From Flavobacterium frigidimaris (GTDB lineage Bacteria; Bacteroidota; Bacteroidia; Flavobacteriales; Flavobacteriaceae): DNA of 64,000 nt. Below are positions 23,660-32,784 of this stretch, in pieces; the stretch's first letter is position 1, and the number at the start of each line of letters is the position of its first letter. Under the pieces are notes generated by a model that worked only from the letters and a program-made list of their open reading frames with translations, ran no database searches and was not told where the DNA came from. The stretch lies in NCBI GenBank assembly GCA_900129595.1, contig FQWG01000006.1:62001-126000 (forward strand), read 5' to 3'. The translations under genes and the position numbers were made by a program.

Positions 23660-25390
23660 TTATTTCAATTGCATTCCTGCAATGATGTTTTGTATTTTTT
23701 CGTCTAAGAAACTTTCAGCGGCATCAAAATTAGCAACGGAGTCTAATTCTGCATTTACACTAATGTAGAATTTAATTTTAGGCTCCGTTCCGCTTGGTCT
23801 TGCGCAAATTTTAGAACCATCCTCAGTATAATAAATCAATACGTTAGATTTCGGAATCTCCATAGTTGATTCTTCTCCGGTCAATAAGTTTAAGGCGATC
23901 GATGATTGATAATCTTCCACCATAATTACACGTTGTCCGCTGATTTCTTTCAAAGGGTTTTCGCGTAAATCAATCATCATCTGATTAATTTCCTGCAAGC
24001 CTTCCATTCCTTTTTTCGTCAAAGAAACCAAATACTCTTTATAGAAACCATTTTCAACATAAAGTTGCAAAAGTTCTTTGTAAACACTGCTTCCTGCCGC
24101 TTTTGCCTGAGCTGCAACTTCGCAGATCAATAAAGTAGCCGCAACAGCATCTTTGTCTCTGACAGCATCGCCTACCATAAAACCAAAGCTTTCTTCACCA
24201 CCTCCGATAAATTCGAGTTCCGGAAAATCCTTGATCATTTTAGCGATCCATTTAAAACCGGTCAAGCCAACTTTGCATTCAACACCATAACTTGTGGCCA
24301 GTTCCATCATCATTGGTGTCGATACTATTGTAGAACCTACGAATTGTTTTCCGTTGATTTTGCCTGCTTTTTTCCATTGTTTCAATAAGAAAGAAGTCAT
24401 TAGAATCATGGTTTGATTTCCATTAAGTAAAATCATTTTGCCATCATTATTTCTAACGGCAACACCAAGACGGTCGCAATCAGGATCAGTTCCTACAACA
24501 ATATCAGAATTGGTTTTATCTGCCAAGGCCAAAGCCATCGTCAAAGCTTCCGGTTCTTCGGGATTTGGTGATTTTACCGTTGGGAAATCCCCATTTGGCT
24601 CTGCCTGTTCCGGAACAATATGCACGTTTGTATAACCTGCTTGTGATAAAGTATCAGGAATTGATTTTATAGAAGTTCCGTGCAGCGAAGTAAAAACAAC
24701 CTGTAAGTCGTCTTTGGCAGCAGCCGGAGTACTAAAACTTGCATTTTCGATAGATGATTTTATAAATGCTTTGTCGATTTCAGTATCAATATATTCAATC
24801 AGCTTCTCGTTAGCGTTGAATTTGATTTTATCATAATCTAAATTTTCGATTACATTAATAATTGCAGCATCTTCAGGAGGAACAATTTGTCCGCCATCTT
24901 CCCAATAAACTTTGTATCCGTTGTATTCCGGCGGATTATGGGATGCGGTAAGTACGATTCCGCATTGGCAGCCTAAATATTTAAGAGCAAAAGATAATTC
25001 AGGAGTAGGACGCAAATCCGAAAATAAATAAACATGAATTCCGTTTGCAGAGAAAACATCAGCAACCACCTTGGCTAAAGTATTACTGTTATGGCGGCAA
25101 TCGTAAGCAATAACTACTTTTAAAGGTTGATTTGGAAAAACCTGATGTAAATAATCAGACAATCCCTGAGTGTTTTTTCCAAGTGTATATTTGTTGATTC
25201 TATTGTTTCCAACGCCCATAACACCGCGCATTCCGCCAGTCCCGAATTCCAGGTTTTTATAAAAACTTTCCTCAAGTTCCTTTGGCGATGTAGTCATTAA
25301 TTCCTTAACCGCAGCTTGTGTATCGTTGTCAAATGTAGGAGTTAACCATTCGTTTACAGCATTTAGGATATTAGGTGCTATATTCATCAT
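23660..25390 (-). CDS. Phosphoglucomutase/phosphomannomutase family enzyme
   Basis: An alpha-D-phosphohexomutase that moves phosphate between C1 and C6 of hexoses. Starting at the ATG complementary to 25388-25390 gives 576 residues; a longer frame to 25447 adds 19 codons that look like leader. The active-site serine loop is TASHNPPEYNGYK, the metal loop is DPDCDR, the sugar loop GGGEESFG, and the phosphate-binding end RPSGTEPKIKFY. The length suggests the type II (PGM2-like) group. It heads a unit with the nuclease (6-nt gap) and the ABC exporter. Confidence 0.94.
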   Translation of the reverse strand: MMNIAPNILNAVNEWLTPTFDNDTQAAVKELMTTSPKELEESFYKNLEFGTGGMRGVMGVGNNRINKYTLGKNTQGLSDYLHQVFPNQPLKVVIAYDCRHNSNTLAKVVADVFSANGIHVYLFSDLRPTPELSFALKYLGCQCGIVLTASHNPPEYNGYKVYWEDGGQIVPPEDAAIINVIENLDYDKIKFNANEKLIEYIDTEIDKAFIKSSIENASFSTPAAAKDDLQVVFTSLHGTSIKSIPDTLSQAGYTNVHIVPEQAEPNGDFPTVKSPNPEEPEALTMALALADKTNSDIVVGTDPDCDRLGVAVRNNDGKMILLNGNQTMILMTSFLLKQWKKAGKINGKQFVGSTIVSTPMMMELATSYGVECKVGLTGFKWIAKMIKDFPELEFIGGGEESFGFMVGDAVRDKDAVAATLLICEVAAQAKAAGSSVYKELLQLYVENGFYKEYLVSLTKKGMEGLQEINQMMIDLRENPLKEISGQRVIMVEDYQSSIALNLLTGEESTMEIPKSNVLIYYTEDGSKICARPSGTEPKIKFYISVNAELDSVANFDAAESFLDEKIQNIIAGMQLK

Positions 25391-25453
25391 TCGTATCTTT
25401 TTATATTTAAAATAATAATAATTTTCAGGAGCTATTCCTGCTATCATTCCAAT

Positions 25454-25483
25454 CTTTTTTATCCGCAGTGGCAGATAAAAAAG
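25454..25483 (-). terminator. Hairpin terminator downstream of the glycosyltransferase gene
   Basis: A 30-nt near-perfect palindrome (CTTTTTTATCCGC, short loop, GCAGATAAAAAAG) lies between the glycosyltransferase stop at 25517 and the phosphohexomutase start, and gives a T run on the minus strand. It would separate these two transcription units. Confidence 0.7.
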
Positions 25484-25516
25484 GATTTTCCCTTCTATCA
25501 GGGCTAGGGCTTCGTG

Positions 25517-26473
25517 TTAGAAATTAACCTCTCGGGCAACTTTGTAACGGGCTTCGTTGTTTTTAGTTCTCAAAATGATCTCTCCGAGAAAACCGGCCAG
25601 AAACAATTGAGTTCCTAAGATCATTGTTGTCAAAGCAATAAAAAACCAAGGATTGCTGGTGATTAAACTATATTTCATTCCGTTGTACATATGGTATAAT
25701 TTCGAAATTCCGATATAACCCGCCAATAGAAATCCAATGATAAACATTAAAGAACCCATTGCGCCAAATAAGTGCATTGGTCTTTTTCCGAATCGGGACA
25801 AAAACCAAATCGTAATCAAATCCAGAAAGCCGTTTATAAAACGTTCCATTCCAAATTTGGTTTCACCATATTTACGGGCCTGATGAATAACGACTTTTTC
25901 ACCAATTTTATTAAAACCGGCATTTTTTGCCAAAACCGGAATGTATCGGTGCATTTCGCCCGAAACTTCGATGTTTTTTACAACTGTATTTTTATAGGCT
26001 TTCAATCCGCAATTAAAATCATTCAATTCAACTCCGGAAGTTTTTCTGGCCGCCCAATTGAATAATTTAGACGGAAGGTTTTTCGCCACAACAGAGTCGT
26101 AACGTTTCTTTTTCCATCCTGATACCAGGTCAAACTTTTCTTTGGTGATCATTTCGTATAATCCGGGAATTTCGTCCGGACTATCCTGCAAATCGGCATC
26201 CATTGTAATGATAACATCACCTTGCGCTTTTGCAAAACCAGCGTGCAAAGCCTGTGATTTTCCAAAGTTCTTCATAAAACGAATTCCCTTTACATTGGGG
26301 TTTTCGTTAGAAAAACTTTCGATAATGTTCCAAGAATCATCTGTACTGCCATCATCTACAAAAATGATTTCATAAGAGTAATTGTTAGATTGCATCACTT
26401 TAATAATCCACGAATAGAGTTCTTTTAGTGATTCCTCCTCATTTAGAAGCGGTATTAGTATAGATAAATTCAT
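25517..26473 (-). CDS. Family 2 glycosyltransferase, polyprenyl-phosphate type
   Basis: A 318-residue membrane-anchored GT2 enzyme similar to DPM/ArnC-type transferases that load sugars onto polyprenyl phosphate. The GT-A domain covers about residues 1-220, with SILIPLLNEEESL, FVDDGSTDDSW, and the metal motif MDADLQDSPDE. Two membrane helices follow at about 232-255 and 270-295. The sugar is unknown. It starts 8 nt after the DUF4199 gene, so the two form a pair. Confidence 0.92.
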   Translation of the reverse strand: MNLSILIPLLNEEESLKELYSWIIKVMQSNNYSYEIIFVDDGSTDDSWNIIESFSNENPNVKGIRFMKNFGKSQALHAGFAKAQGDVIITMDADLQDSPDEIPGLYEMITKEKFDLVSGWKKKRYDSVVAKNLPSKLFNWAARKTSGVELNDFNCGLKAYKNTVVKNIEVSGEMHRYIPVLAKNAGFNKIGEKVVIHQARKYGETKFGMERFINGFLDLITIWFLSRFGKRPMHLFGAMGSLMFIIGFLLAGYIGISKLYHMYNGMKYSLITSNPWFFIALTTMILGTQLFLAGFLGEIILRTKNNEARYKVAREVNF

Positions 26474-26481
26474 TTAATTTT

Positions 26482-27024
26482 TTATAAACTTTGAGGATTG
26501 TTGTTCTTTATAATTGCTCCTATAAGAGATGAATATAATAATCCAAAGAATGAGTACATAACAAGTGTTACAGGGAAAACAATAAACGGGTTCATGAATT
26601 TCTTGATCATTTCGACTCCCATCTCCATTTCTTTGGCCGTCATTTCAGGATTTTTAGCCAGCATTCCTTCTTTCGAAATGTCAATCATTTCGTTTATGAA
26701 CTCAGGGAAAATGAAATTAAATATAACACTAAACGCTGCATAGACAAAAGCAGCAACAAATGTAATCGAAATTCCAATTTTTAAACATTCACTGAAAGAA
26801 ATGAAACCGTTATTGACATTTTTCTTATAGTTAGTACAACCTATATATATAAACAGGATTGGTAAAATAAGATAGTTGGCTATGTTTACAATTGATCCGG
26901 CACTAGAATTTACTAGTGATTTCATCCCAATTACATACATAATAACGAATTCTAAAACCATGATGACGCCAAACAAAACACCATATATAATTGATGATTT
27001 AGCAGGAGAAGTATTTTTTTCCAT
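26482..27024 (-). CDS. DUF4199 domain-containing membrane protein
   Basis: A 180-residue inner-membrane protein with four hydrophobic segments (about 12-32, 42-62, 72-97, 145-170) and the DUF4199 look. The loop between the third and fourth helix is charged (KEGMLAKNPEMTAKEMEMGVEM). The family is common in Bacteroidota, and its role is not known. It is co-transcribed with the glycosyltransferase; a TATATTTG box lies upstream (complement of 27047-27054). Confidence 0.88.
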   Translation of the reverse strand: MEKNTSPAKSSIIYGVLFGVIMVLEFVIMYVIGMKSLVNSSAGSIVNIANYLILPILFIYIGCTNYKKNVNNGFISFSECLKIGISITFVAAFVYAAFSVIFNFIFPEFINEMIDISKEGMLAKNPEMTAKEMEMGVEMIKKFMNPFIVFPVTLVMYSFFGLLYSSLIGAIIKNNNPQSL

Positions 27025-27122
27025 AAAACGATGATTTATTAATCCACAAATATAGCAATTCCCAATATATTGAGAGAGAAAAAAAGCTTTTTGAATTTTG
27101 CTAAAAAAAGTGTACTAAATGT

Positions 27123-27151
27123 TTGTTTATTAAAAAAGAATTGTAAATTTG
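27123..27151 (+). promoter_or_regulatory. Promoter of the L31 gene
   Basis: TTG (27123-27125), 18-nt spacer, TAAATTTG (27144-27151): a consensus promoter. It leaves a leader of about 110 nt before the rpmE2 start. Confidence 0.8.
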
Positions 27152-27269
27152 CACACTCAAAAATAATTAAATTTTTAAACAAAAAAAGAGTATCCTTTGT
27201 TTACACCTTTTTCTAACCACGAAAAAGCTTCAAAATGAAAATGCTCTAAACAATAAATAAAAAGAAAAG

Positions 27270-27521
27270 ATGAAAAAAGGAATTCACCCAGAAAATTACA
27301 GATTAGTTGCATTTAAAGACATGTCAAATGATGACGTTTTTATCACTAAATCTACTGCAGATACAAAAGAAACAATTGAAGTTGACGGAGTTGAGTATCC
27401 AGTTGTAAAAATGGAGATTTCTAGAACATCTCACCCTTTTTATACTGGTAAATCTAAACTTATCGATACTGCAGGACGTATTGATAAATTCAAAACTAAA
27501 TATGCAAAACACGCTAAATAA
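27270..27521 (+). CDS. rpmE2: Type B 50S ribosomal protein L31
   Basis: An 83-residue ribosomal protein of the zinc-free L31 type: it has no Cys at all, has the [19 protein letters not shown] start, and keeps the [13 protein letters not shown] motif followed by a basic tail. In organisms with both types, type B replaces the zinc-binding form when zinc is scarce; here only this copy is visible. A good promoter and terminator frame it, so it is a single-gene unit. Confidence 0.97.
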   Translation: MKKGIHPENYRLVAFKDMSNDDVFITKSTADTKETIEVDGVEYPVVKMEISRTSHPFYTGKSKLIDTAGRIDKFKTKYAKHAK

Positions 27522-27544
27522 TAAAAGCTGTTTTTACTTATATA

Positions 27545-27572
27545 AAGCCTTCCAATCGGAAGGCTTTTTTTT
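27545..27572 (+). terminator. Factor-independent terminator
   Basis: AAGCCTTCC / GGAAGGCTT stem with a 4-nt loop and eight T, right after rpmE2. Confidence 0.9.
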
Positions 27573-27698
27573 ATGTATTTTTTCTCCATTTTAATATTAA
27601 TTTAGTAAAGAATGCGTTTTATGAAACAAATAAAATATTTGTAACTTTGATCCCGATAACCAAATCAAGATTTTAACAAGTTTCCAAATTTAATATTT

Positions 27699-28874
27699 AT
27701 GAATTACATTCTTTTTGACGGTCCCGTCCGGAATGCTTTGTTACCTTTCACTTTTACACGACCTGTTGCTGATATTTTAATCGGAATAATGACAATTCGC
27801 CAGAAATGGGAAGCGCGTTTAGGTTCGACCATAACAACTATTACCGAAGATTACTTATCAGCCAAATTCCCGATGGTGGAAATGGAAGAAAACGTGATGA
27901 TCAATGCGGCATATTTACCAAATGATATACTTGCAGAATTAGTTTCTGATTTAAAAGAAAATCAGGCCATTTTTAAAGGCGATGATGTGATCGCTTTTTT
28001 TACAACAGAAAATCAGGAAGAAGTAGATTTTGATTCTTACGAAATCATTCAATATAACGGAGATGCTCTGACTGTAGAACATACCTGGGATATCTTTTCT
28101 AAAAATGATGCGGCAATTCGTGAAGATTTTATTTATTTGACCGAAGACAGAAAATCGCAGCCAATACCGAAAAGTGTAAATGTTATTGCACCTGAAAATG
28201 TGTTTATTGAAGAAGGGGCAAAATTAGAATTTGTTACCCTGAATGCTTCAGGCGGACCTATATATATAGGTAAGAACACTGAAATCATGGAAGGAACCGT
28301 AATTCGCGGCCCTTTTGCTTTGTGTGAGAATGCATCAGTAAAATTAAATGCTAAAGTGTATGGAGCGACAACTGTTGGTCCAGGATCAAGAATAGGAGGA
28401 GAAGTTAAGAATTCAGTTCTGTTTGCCAATTCAAATAAAGGACATGATGGATTTTTAGGTGATTCTGTTTTGGGAGAATGGTGTAATATCGGTGCAGATT
28501 CTAATAACTCAAACCTGAAAAATAATTACGAAGAAGTAAAATTATGGAGTTATGAAACAGAAGGTTTTGCTAAAACCGGACTTCAGTTTTGTGGTTTAAT
28601 GATGGGAGATCATAGTAAATGCGGAATTAATACGATGTTTAATACCGGAACTGTAGTAGGAGTGAGTACTAATATTTTTGGAAGTGGTTTTCCTCGCAAT
28701 TTTGTTCCTAGTTTTTCCTGGGGTGGAGCAGCGGGTTTTACCACTTATGTAACTAAAAAAGCGTTTGAAACTGCAAAATTAGTTATGGGAAGAAGAAATA
28801 TAGATTTCGACGAAACAGAATCAGCCATCTTAGAACACATTTTTGAGGAAACTAAAAAATGGCGAAAAGACTGA
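27699..28874 (+). CDS. GlmU-like putative sugar nucleotidyltransferase (Bacteroidota alternative GlmU type)
   Basis: A 391-residue protein of the GlmU-like type found in Bacteroidota (the TIGR03991 type). The N-terminal part (about 1-190, starting MNYILFDGPVRNALLPFTFTRP split over the first 22 residues) resembles a nucleotidyltransferase but lacks the classic LAAGxGTRM loop. The C-terminal part (about 195-345) is a left-handed beta-helix with hexapeptide repeats (IYIGKNTEIMEGTVIRGPF, KCGINTMFNTGTVVG). The usual assignment is UDP-GlcNAc synthesis or a related sugar activation, not proven here. A TAACTTTG box at 27642-27649 is the probable -7 element. Confidence 0.85.
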   Translation: MNYILFDGPVRNALLPFTFTRPVADILIGIMTIRQKWEARLGSTITTITEDYLSAKFPMVEMEENVMINAAYLPNDILAELVSDLKENQAIFKGDDVIAFFTTENQEEVDFDSYEIIQYNGDALTVEHTWDIFSKNDAAIREDFIYLTEDRKSQPIPKSVNVIAPENVFIEEGAKLEFVTLNASGGPIYIGKNTEIMEGTVIRGPFALCENASVKLNAKVYGATTVGPGSRIGGEVKNSVLFANSNKGHDGFLGDSVLGEWCNIGADSNNSNLKNNYEEVKLWSYETEGFAKTGLQFCGLMMGDHSKCGINTMFNTGTVVGVSTNIFGSGFPRNFVPSFSWGGAAGFTTYVTKKAFETAKLVMGRRNIDFDETESAILEHIFEETKKWRKD

Positions 28875-28917
28875 CTTAATTAGATAATAAGTCAGTTTAA
28901 TAATGAGATAATATAGC

Positions 28918-28952
28918 AAACCCGATAAGTTTTTAAAACTTATCGGGTTTTG
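28918..28952 (+). terminator. Factor-independent terminator
   Basis: AAACCCGATAAGTTTT pairs with AAAACTTATCGGGTTT, followed by T-rich sequence, 44 nt after the GlmU-like gene. Confidence 0.88.
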
Positions 28953-28963
28953 TTTGTGCATTT

Positions 28964-29055
28964 TTTGCCACAGATTATATGATTAAAAAATATTTTTTTG
29001 AAAAGGCTATATTTTTTTTAGAGAAATAATCAGTGATAATCCTTTAATCTGTGGC
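28964..29055. repeat. Inverted-repeat element, GCCACAGATTA ends
   Basis: Inner arms GCCACAGATTATATGATTA (about 28967-28985) and its inverted partner (29037-29055) match at 17 of 19 positions, with about 51 nt between them. Same family as 20690-20767. It lies between convergent genes. Confidence 0.72.
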
Positions 29056-29088
29056 TGAAAATATTATGTAAAGTCTTTAAGTTAGATA

Positions 29089-29532
29089 CTATTTATCGAG
29101 TTTGGTAAAATCTCCTTTTAAGTTGAATTTTAATTCTAAACCGTTGCTTAGTTTTGTTTCATAACCAAAAGTTCCTATTTCTATCTTGGTTATTTTTTCT
29201 TTAGGAAAATTAGTTTTTACATACGAAGCAATTTTTTTCGGGATAATAGAGGTGGGGATTTTAGCGCCTTTTCCATCTACTTCTTTCCAGTTTCCTTTTT
29301 TGTCAAATTCAATTTCTAGTTTGTTATCAAATTGAACGTTATATTCTGTAGAAAGAATTTCTTTGTCTTGTAGTACGTAACTAGGTTTTTTTGATCCAAA
29401 GTGAGTCTTTAAAAAAGTTTGGGCATTTGCCGGCAAAGCTTCTTTTTTAATTACTGTTTTTTGTGCATTTGCAGAAAGCCCAAATAGTAATCCTGCAATT
29501 AGGCAAATGGTCAGGTTTAATTTCGTTCTCAT
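29089..29532 (-). CDS. PepSY-like (PF11396) secreted protein, paralogue 1
   Basis: A 147-residue periplasmic or secreted protein with a signal peptide ending SANAQ. Two PepSY-like repeats follow: LPANAQTFLKTHF to KLEIEFDKKGNWKEVDG, and IPKKIASYVKTNFP to ELKFNLKGDFTKLDK. This is the putative beta-lactamase-inhibitor-like PepSY family of Bacteroidota. It is closely similar to the product of 30243-30686 along its length. It lies 224 nt beyond the next paralogue, with a weak hairpin at about 29703-29735 between, so it may have its own transcript. The function is unknown; the neighbourhood suggests regulation by the two-component system at 30758-32700. Confidence 0.9.
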   Translation of the reverse strand: MRTKLNLTICLIAGLLFGLSANAQKTVIKKEALPANAQTFLKTHFGSKKPSYVLQDKEILSTEYNVQFDNKLEIEFDKKGNWKEVDGKGAKIPTSIIPKKIASYVKTNFPKEKITKIEIGTFGYETKLSNGLELKFNLKGDFTKLDK

Positions 29533-29755
29533 ATTTTGCTGATTTTTAAATTCTTATACAAGGTATAATTAAATTTTGAAAATATGTAGGAATATTGGCG
29601 TAAATTAAAATACCAAATGGTTTCTGATATTATTCAGGTCTTATGTGCTGGTAACGTGCTTTGTAATTTGTTATTTTATTTGAAGATAACATAGTAAAAA
29701 AAGAAAAGCCCCGATATTAAAATTCGGAGCTGTTGAGATTATGTAATTGCGTTTT

Positions 29756-30217
29756 TTAGTTATCGATTCTAAGAAAATTACCCTGAAGATCAAAAACTAA
29801 ATCTATGTTATTAGAAAGTTCTACTTCAATAGTTGTTCTTTCATTATCTATAGAAGTCACAAATTGACTGGGATAATTTGTTGTTACATACGTTTGTATT
29901 TTTCCCGGAACTAATTCAACTGGAACTGCCTGATGATTTCCGTCTATATCAATCCAATTTCCATTAATATCAAAATCAATTTCGAAATTATTGCTTAGTT
30001 TAACATCATAAATAGATCCGTCGTTATCGGCAACATTCTGTTTTTTTATGAGCGCATAAGTGGTGTTAGGAAAATAAGTGGTAACGAATGTATCTGCAGA
30101 TTTTGGTAAATCAGTTACATTAATTACAGATTCGTTATTGTCATCGTCGCTATCGCATGATGTAATGGTCAATAAAAGTGATAAAGCGATAAAACCGGTT
30201 AAAATTATTTTTTTCAT
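29756..30217 (-). CDS. PepSY-like lipoprotein, paralogue 2
   Basis: A 153-residue lipoprotein with Cys21 followed by DSDDDN, an acidic stretch right after the lipid cysteine that fits the surface-export signal of Bacteroidota lipoproteins. The two PepSY-like units are the same as in its neighbours (LPKSADTFVTTYFP to FEIDFDINGNWIDIDG; VPGKIQTYVTTNYP to DLVFDLQGNFLRIDN). It starts 25 nt after the stop of paralogue 3 and is probably co-transcribed with it. Unlike the other two, it is membrane-anchored and likely faces outside. Confidence 0.9.
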   Translation of the reverse strand: MKKIILTGFIALSLLLTITSCDSDDDNNESVINVTDLPKSADTFVTTYFPNTTYALIKKQNVADNDGSIYDVKLSNNFEIDFDINGNWIDIDGNHQAVPVELVPGKIQTYVTTNYPSQFVTSIDNERTTIEVELSNNIDLVFDLQGNFLRIDN

Positions 30218-30242
30218 GATGGTATTATTTGATAGATGTTGT

Positions 30243-30686
30243 TTAATTATCGATTCTTAAAAATTGGCCTTTCGAGTTAAATTCCAGTTCTATATTATTA
30301 CTTAAATCTACTTCGTAACCCCAGGATCCTTTATCGATTTTAGTAACTGTTGTATTGGGGAAATTTGTTTTTATGTAGGTTGCAATGTTTTTAGGAATTA
30401 CAGTAACAGGAATTGTTTGATGGTTACCATCTACTTCCTCCCAATTTCCTTTTCCGTCAAATTCTACTTCAATGTTGTTTGCAAATTGAACTTTGTAGTC
30501 TTTAGAGAAAGTTTCTTTATCCTCGATTATAGAAGTCGGTTCTTGTCCTGCAAAATGAGTTTTTAAAAAAGTTTGTGCATTTGCCGGTAAAGCAGCTTTT
30601 GTTATCACTGATTTTTGCGCATTTGCTGAAAGTCCAAATGTTAATCCTACGAGTAAGCATGCAGCCAGATTTAATTTCGTTTTCAT
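30243..30686 (-). CDS. PepSY-like (PF11396) secreted protein, paralogue 3
   Basis: The start is the ATG complementary to 30684-30686, giving 147 residues with signal peptide MKTKLNLAACLLVGLTFGLS then ANAQ; an in-frame ATG 17 codons upstream would bury the signal. The body has two PepSY-like units ending DGKGNWEEVDG and NSKGQFLRIDN. It lies 71 nt after the histidine kinase stop on the same strand, which places it in the regulator-kinase unit. It is nearly a twin of paralogue 1. Confidence 0.9.
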   Translation of the reverse strand: MKTKLNLAACLLVGLTFGLSANAQKSVITKAALPANAQTFLKTHFAGQEPTSIIEDKETFSKDYKVQFANNIEVEFDGKGNWEEVDGNHQTIPVTVIPKNIATYIKTNFPNTTVTKIDKGSWGYEVDLSNNIELEFNSKGQFLRIDN

Positions 30687-30757
30687 AATTGTATGTTTAA
30701 ATTCTGATACAAGTGTATAACCTGAATTTGGAAACAATTAGGAAAAATAGAAAAACA

Positions 30758-32029
30758 CTACTTTTTGGGAAAAATAATTTTGAATTGATGATTATTTTGA
30801 AACAGATATTCGATCTTAATAGAATAATTATTGATGATCGATTTTACGATCGATAACCCTAAACCGGTAGATTCGTTTGTGGTAGTATGACGGTAGAATC
30901 TATTAAAGATAACGTCTGAATTTAAAGGGGAATTATTCCCGCTATTCGAGAGTGTGATTTCATTTTTATCGATCATGAAATTCACAAAGCCATTATGATG
31001 ATTGTGTATTAAAGCATTCTTTAATAGATTACTGATCAAAGCAATTGCCAGGCCTTTATTCATCTTAAAATATAAAGTGTCATTTTCGGTAACTGTAATT
31101 TTTACTTCTTTAAAATCGGCCAGATCAGAATAGTCGTCTGTTAGGACTAAAATGAGTTCGTTGAAATTAATATTTTCTTCTTCAGAAAATTGCTGGTTTT
31201 CTATTTTAGATAGCATTAATAAAGATTTGTTCAATCTCGTTAATCGGTTTAAGGTATCCGTAATTTTACCTATTTCCATTAATTGTTCATCGGCAAGCAC
31301 ACTATTTTCTGCAAATAATTCAAGTTTGTTGATGCTAATGGCCAAAGGCGTTTGCAATTCATGAGAAGCATTTTCTATAAATTGTTTCTGACTCGAATAA
31401 ATAGATTCATTACGATTGAGCATTTTTTCGACTTCTTTTTCCAGAATGTTAAATTCGTCAATAGGAGAATCGATTGCTTTTAGTTTACTTCCGGTTCCCA
31501 GTTTTATTTCTTTAAGATTTTCTAAAATGATATAAAATGATTTCCATATTTTTTTTAATAACAAATGATTAACGGCCAGAATGCTAATAACAAGCATAAC
31601 ATATAAACCTATTAATGCCAGAAATAAATCTTCGAGTAGTTCATCTTCTTCAACAATTGAGGCCTTTATAATCAATTCATAAGGATTTCCTTTATTGTCA
31701 TTAAAAACAGTTTTTAAGGTTCGAATCGGTTCATTGTCATTATCGTATTCCATAAATTCTTTTGAGGTCGAAAATTCTTCTTTGTTAGAATATTGTCCCT
31801 TAGGTAAAGGTCTTATGGTAAATTTATTAATTCCAAATTCAGGAGAATTCAATAATTCCTGATTGGCAAAAGCATGGCGAATGATAATGATTTTAGAGTT
31901 TTTTAAATCATCATCAATATTGTCATATACTTCATCTAAAATCAGCACATAAAAAATACCTGCCCAAATGGGAATTACAAGCAATAATGTTATGGCCAGA
32001 TAGCGAAGAGTGTAGTTTTGTAATTTCAT
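30758..32029 (-). CDS. Membrane sensor histidine kinase of two-component system
   Basis: A 423-residue kinase with two membrane helices (about 10-31 and 134-157) enclosing a sensor region of about 100 residues. A cytoplasmic HisKA domain has SHELQTPLA with His223, followed by ATP-binding boxes: SNLLKNALIHN (N), NSGNNSPL (degenerate G1), FNRFYRH (F) and STGLGLSIVKSI (G2). The start overlaps the regulator's stop by 1 nt (ATGAA), so they are coupled. The signal is unknown; downstream PepSY-like secreted proteins are plausible partners or targets. Confidence 0.94.
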   Translation of the reverse strand: MKLQNYTLRYLAITLLLVIPIWAGIFYVLILDEVYDNIDDDLKNSKIIIIRHAFANQELLNSPEFGINKFTIRPLPKGQYSNKEEFSTSKEFMEYDNDNEPIRTLKTVFNDNKGNPYELIIKASIVEEDELLEDLFLALIGLYVMLVISILAVNHLLLKKIWKSFYIILENLKEIKLGTGSKLKAIDSPIDEFNILEKEVEKMLNRNESIYSSQKQFIENASHELQTPLAISINKLELFAENSVLADEQLMEIGKITDTLNRLTRLNKSLLMLSKIENQQFSEEENINFNELILVLTDDYSDLADFKEVKITVTENDTLYFKMNKGLAIALISNLLKNALIHNHHNGFVNFMIDKNEITLSNSGNNSPLNSDVIFNRFYRHTTTNESTGLGLSIVKSIINNYSIKIEYLFQNNHQFKIIFPKK

Positions 32030-32700
32030 TAATTCATTTTGTAACCAATACCGTAAACTGCCTGAATATCAACTTCGGCATCACTTTCTTTTAGCTTTTT
32101 TCGTAAATTTTTAATCTGCGAATATACAAAATCTAAATTGTCTGCCTGATCTGTATGGTCGCCCCAAACATATTCTGCAATAGCGGTTTTATTTATAAGT
32201 CTGTTTGGATTGATAATGAAATAGTAGAGCAAATCAAATTCTTTTCGGTTCAAAACCAGCTCTTTATTGTCTATCGAAACTGTCCTTTGTTCCGGTGAAA
32301 GCGCTACGTTTTTCCAGACAATCAAATTGTCTCCATTATGATTGTTTCTTCTAATGGCTGATTTGATTCTGGCATGCAATTCAGATAAATGAAAAGGTTT
32401 ACTCAGGTAATCATCCGCACCCAAATCCAGTCCTTTCACTTTATCATCAACAGCATCTTTTGCCGAAATAATAATCACGGCACTTTGTTTTTTTTGTCTT
32501 TTTAGTTCTTGTAGTAAATCAAGTCCGTTTCCGTTTGGGAGCATGATATCAATTAAAATACAATCATAATCATAAGCACCCAATTTGTCTAGTCCTGAAA
32601 TATAATCATAAGCAGTTTCTACAATATATTTTTCTTTTTCAAGTGATTGCTGTACCACTTCACGTAAACCAGCTTCATCTTCTATTATTAAAATTTTCAT
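32029..32700 (-). CDS. OmpR/PhoB-family response regulator
   Basis: A 223-residue regulator: receiver domain (1-115) with acidic pocket Glu7-Asp8, phosphorylation site Asp51 (ILIDIMLP) and Lys101 (LSKPF), then a winged-helix DNA-binding domain (about 125-223) with ELVLNRKEFDLLYYF and VYSQIKNLRKKL. It is the first gene of the unit regulator - kinase - PepSY - PepSY. A TACATTTG box lies upstream, but without a well-spaced TTG. The PepSY genes are the natural candidates for its regulon. Confidence 0.95.
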   Translation of the reverse strand: MKILIIEDEAGLREVVQQSLEKEKYIVETAYDYISGLDKLGAYDYDCILIDIMLPNGNGLDLLQELKRQKKQSAVIIISAKDAVDDKVKGLDLGADDYLSKPFHLSELHARIKSAIRRNNHNGDNLIVWKNVALSPEQRTVSIDNKELVLNRKEFDLLYYFIINPNRLINKTAIAEYVWGDHTDQADNLDFVYSQIKNLRKKLKESDAEVDIQAVYGIGYKMN

Positions 32701-32784
32701 GTTGTGCCTGTTTTATGTAGTTCAAATGTATGAATAGAAGTTCAAAATAAAATCTTGTTTCTGGAAACATTTGGGAATTTTGAC

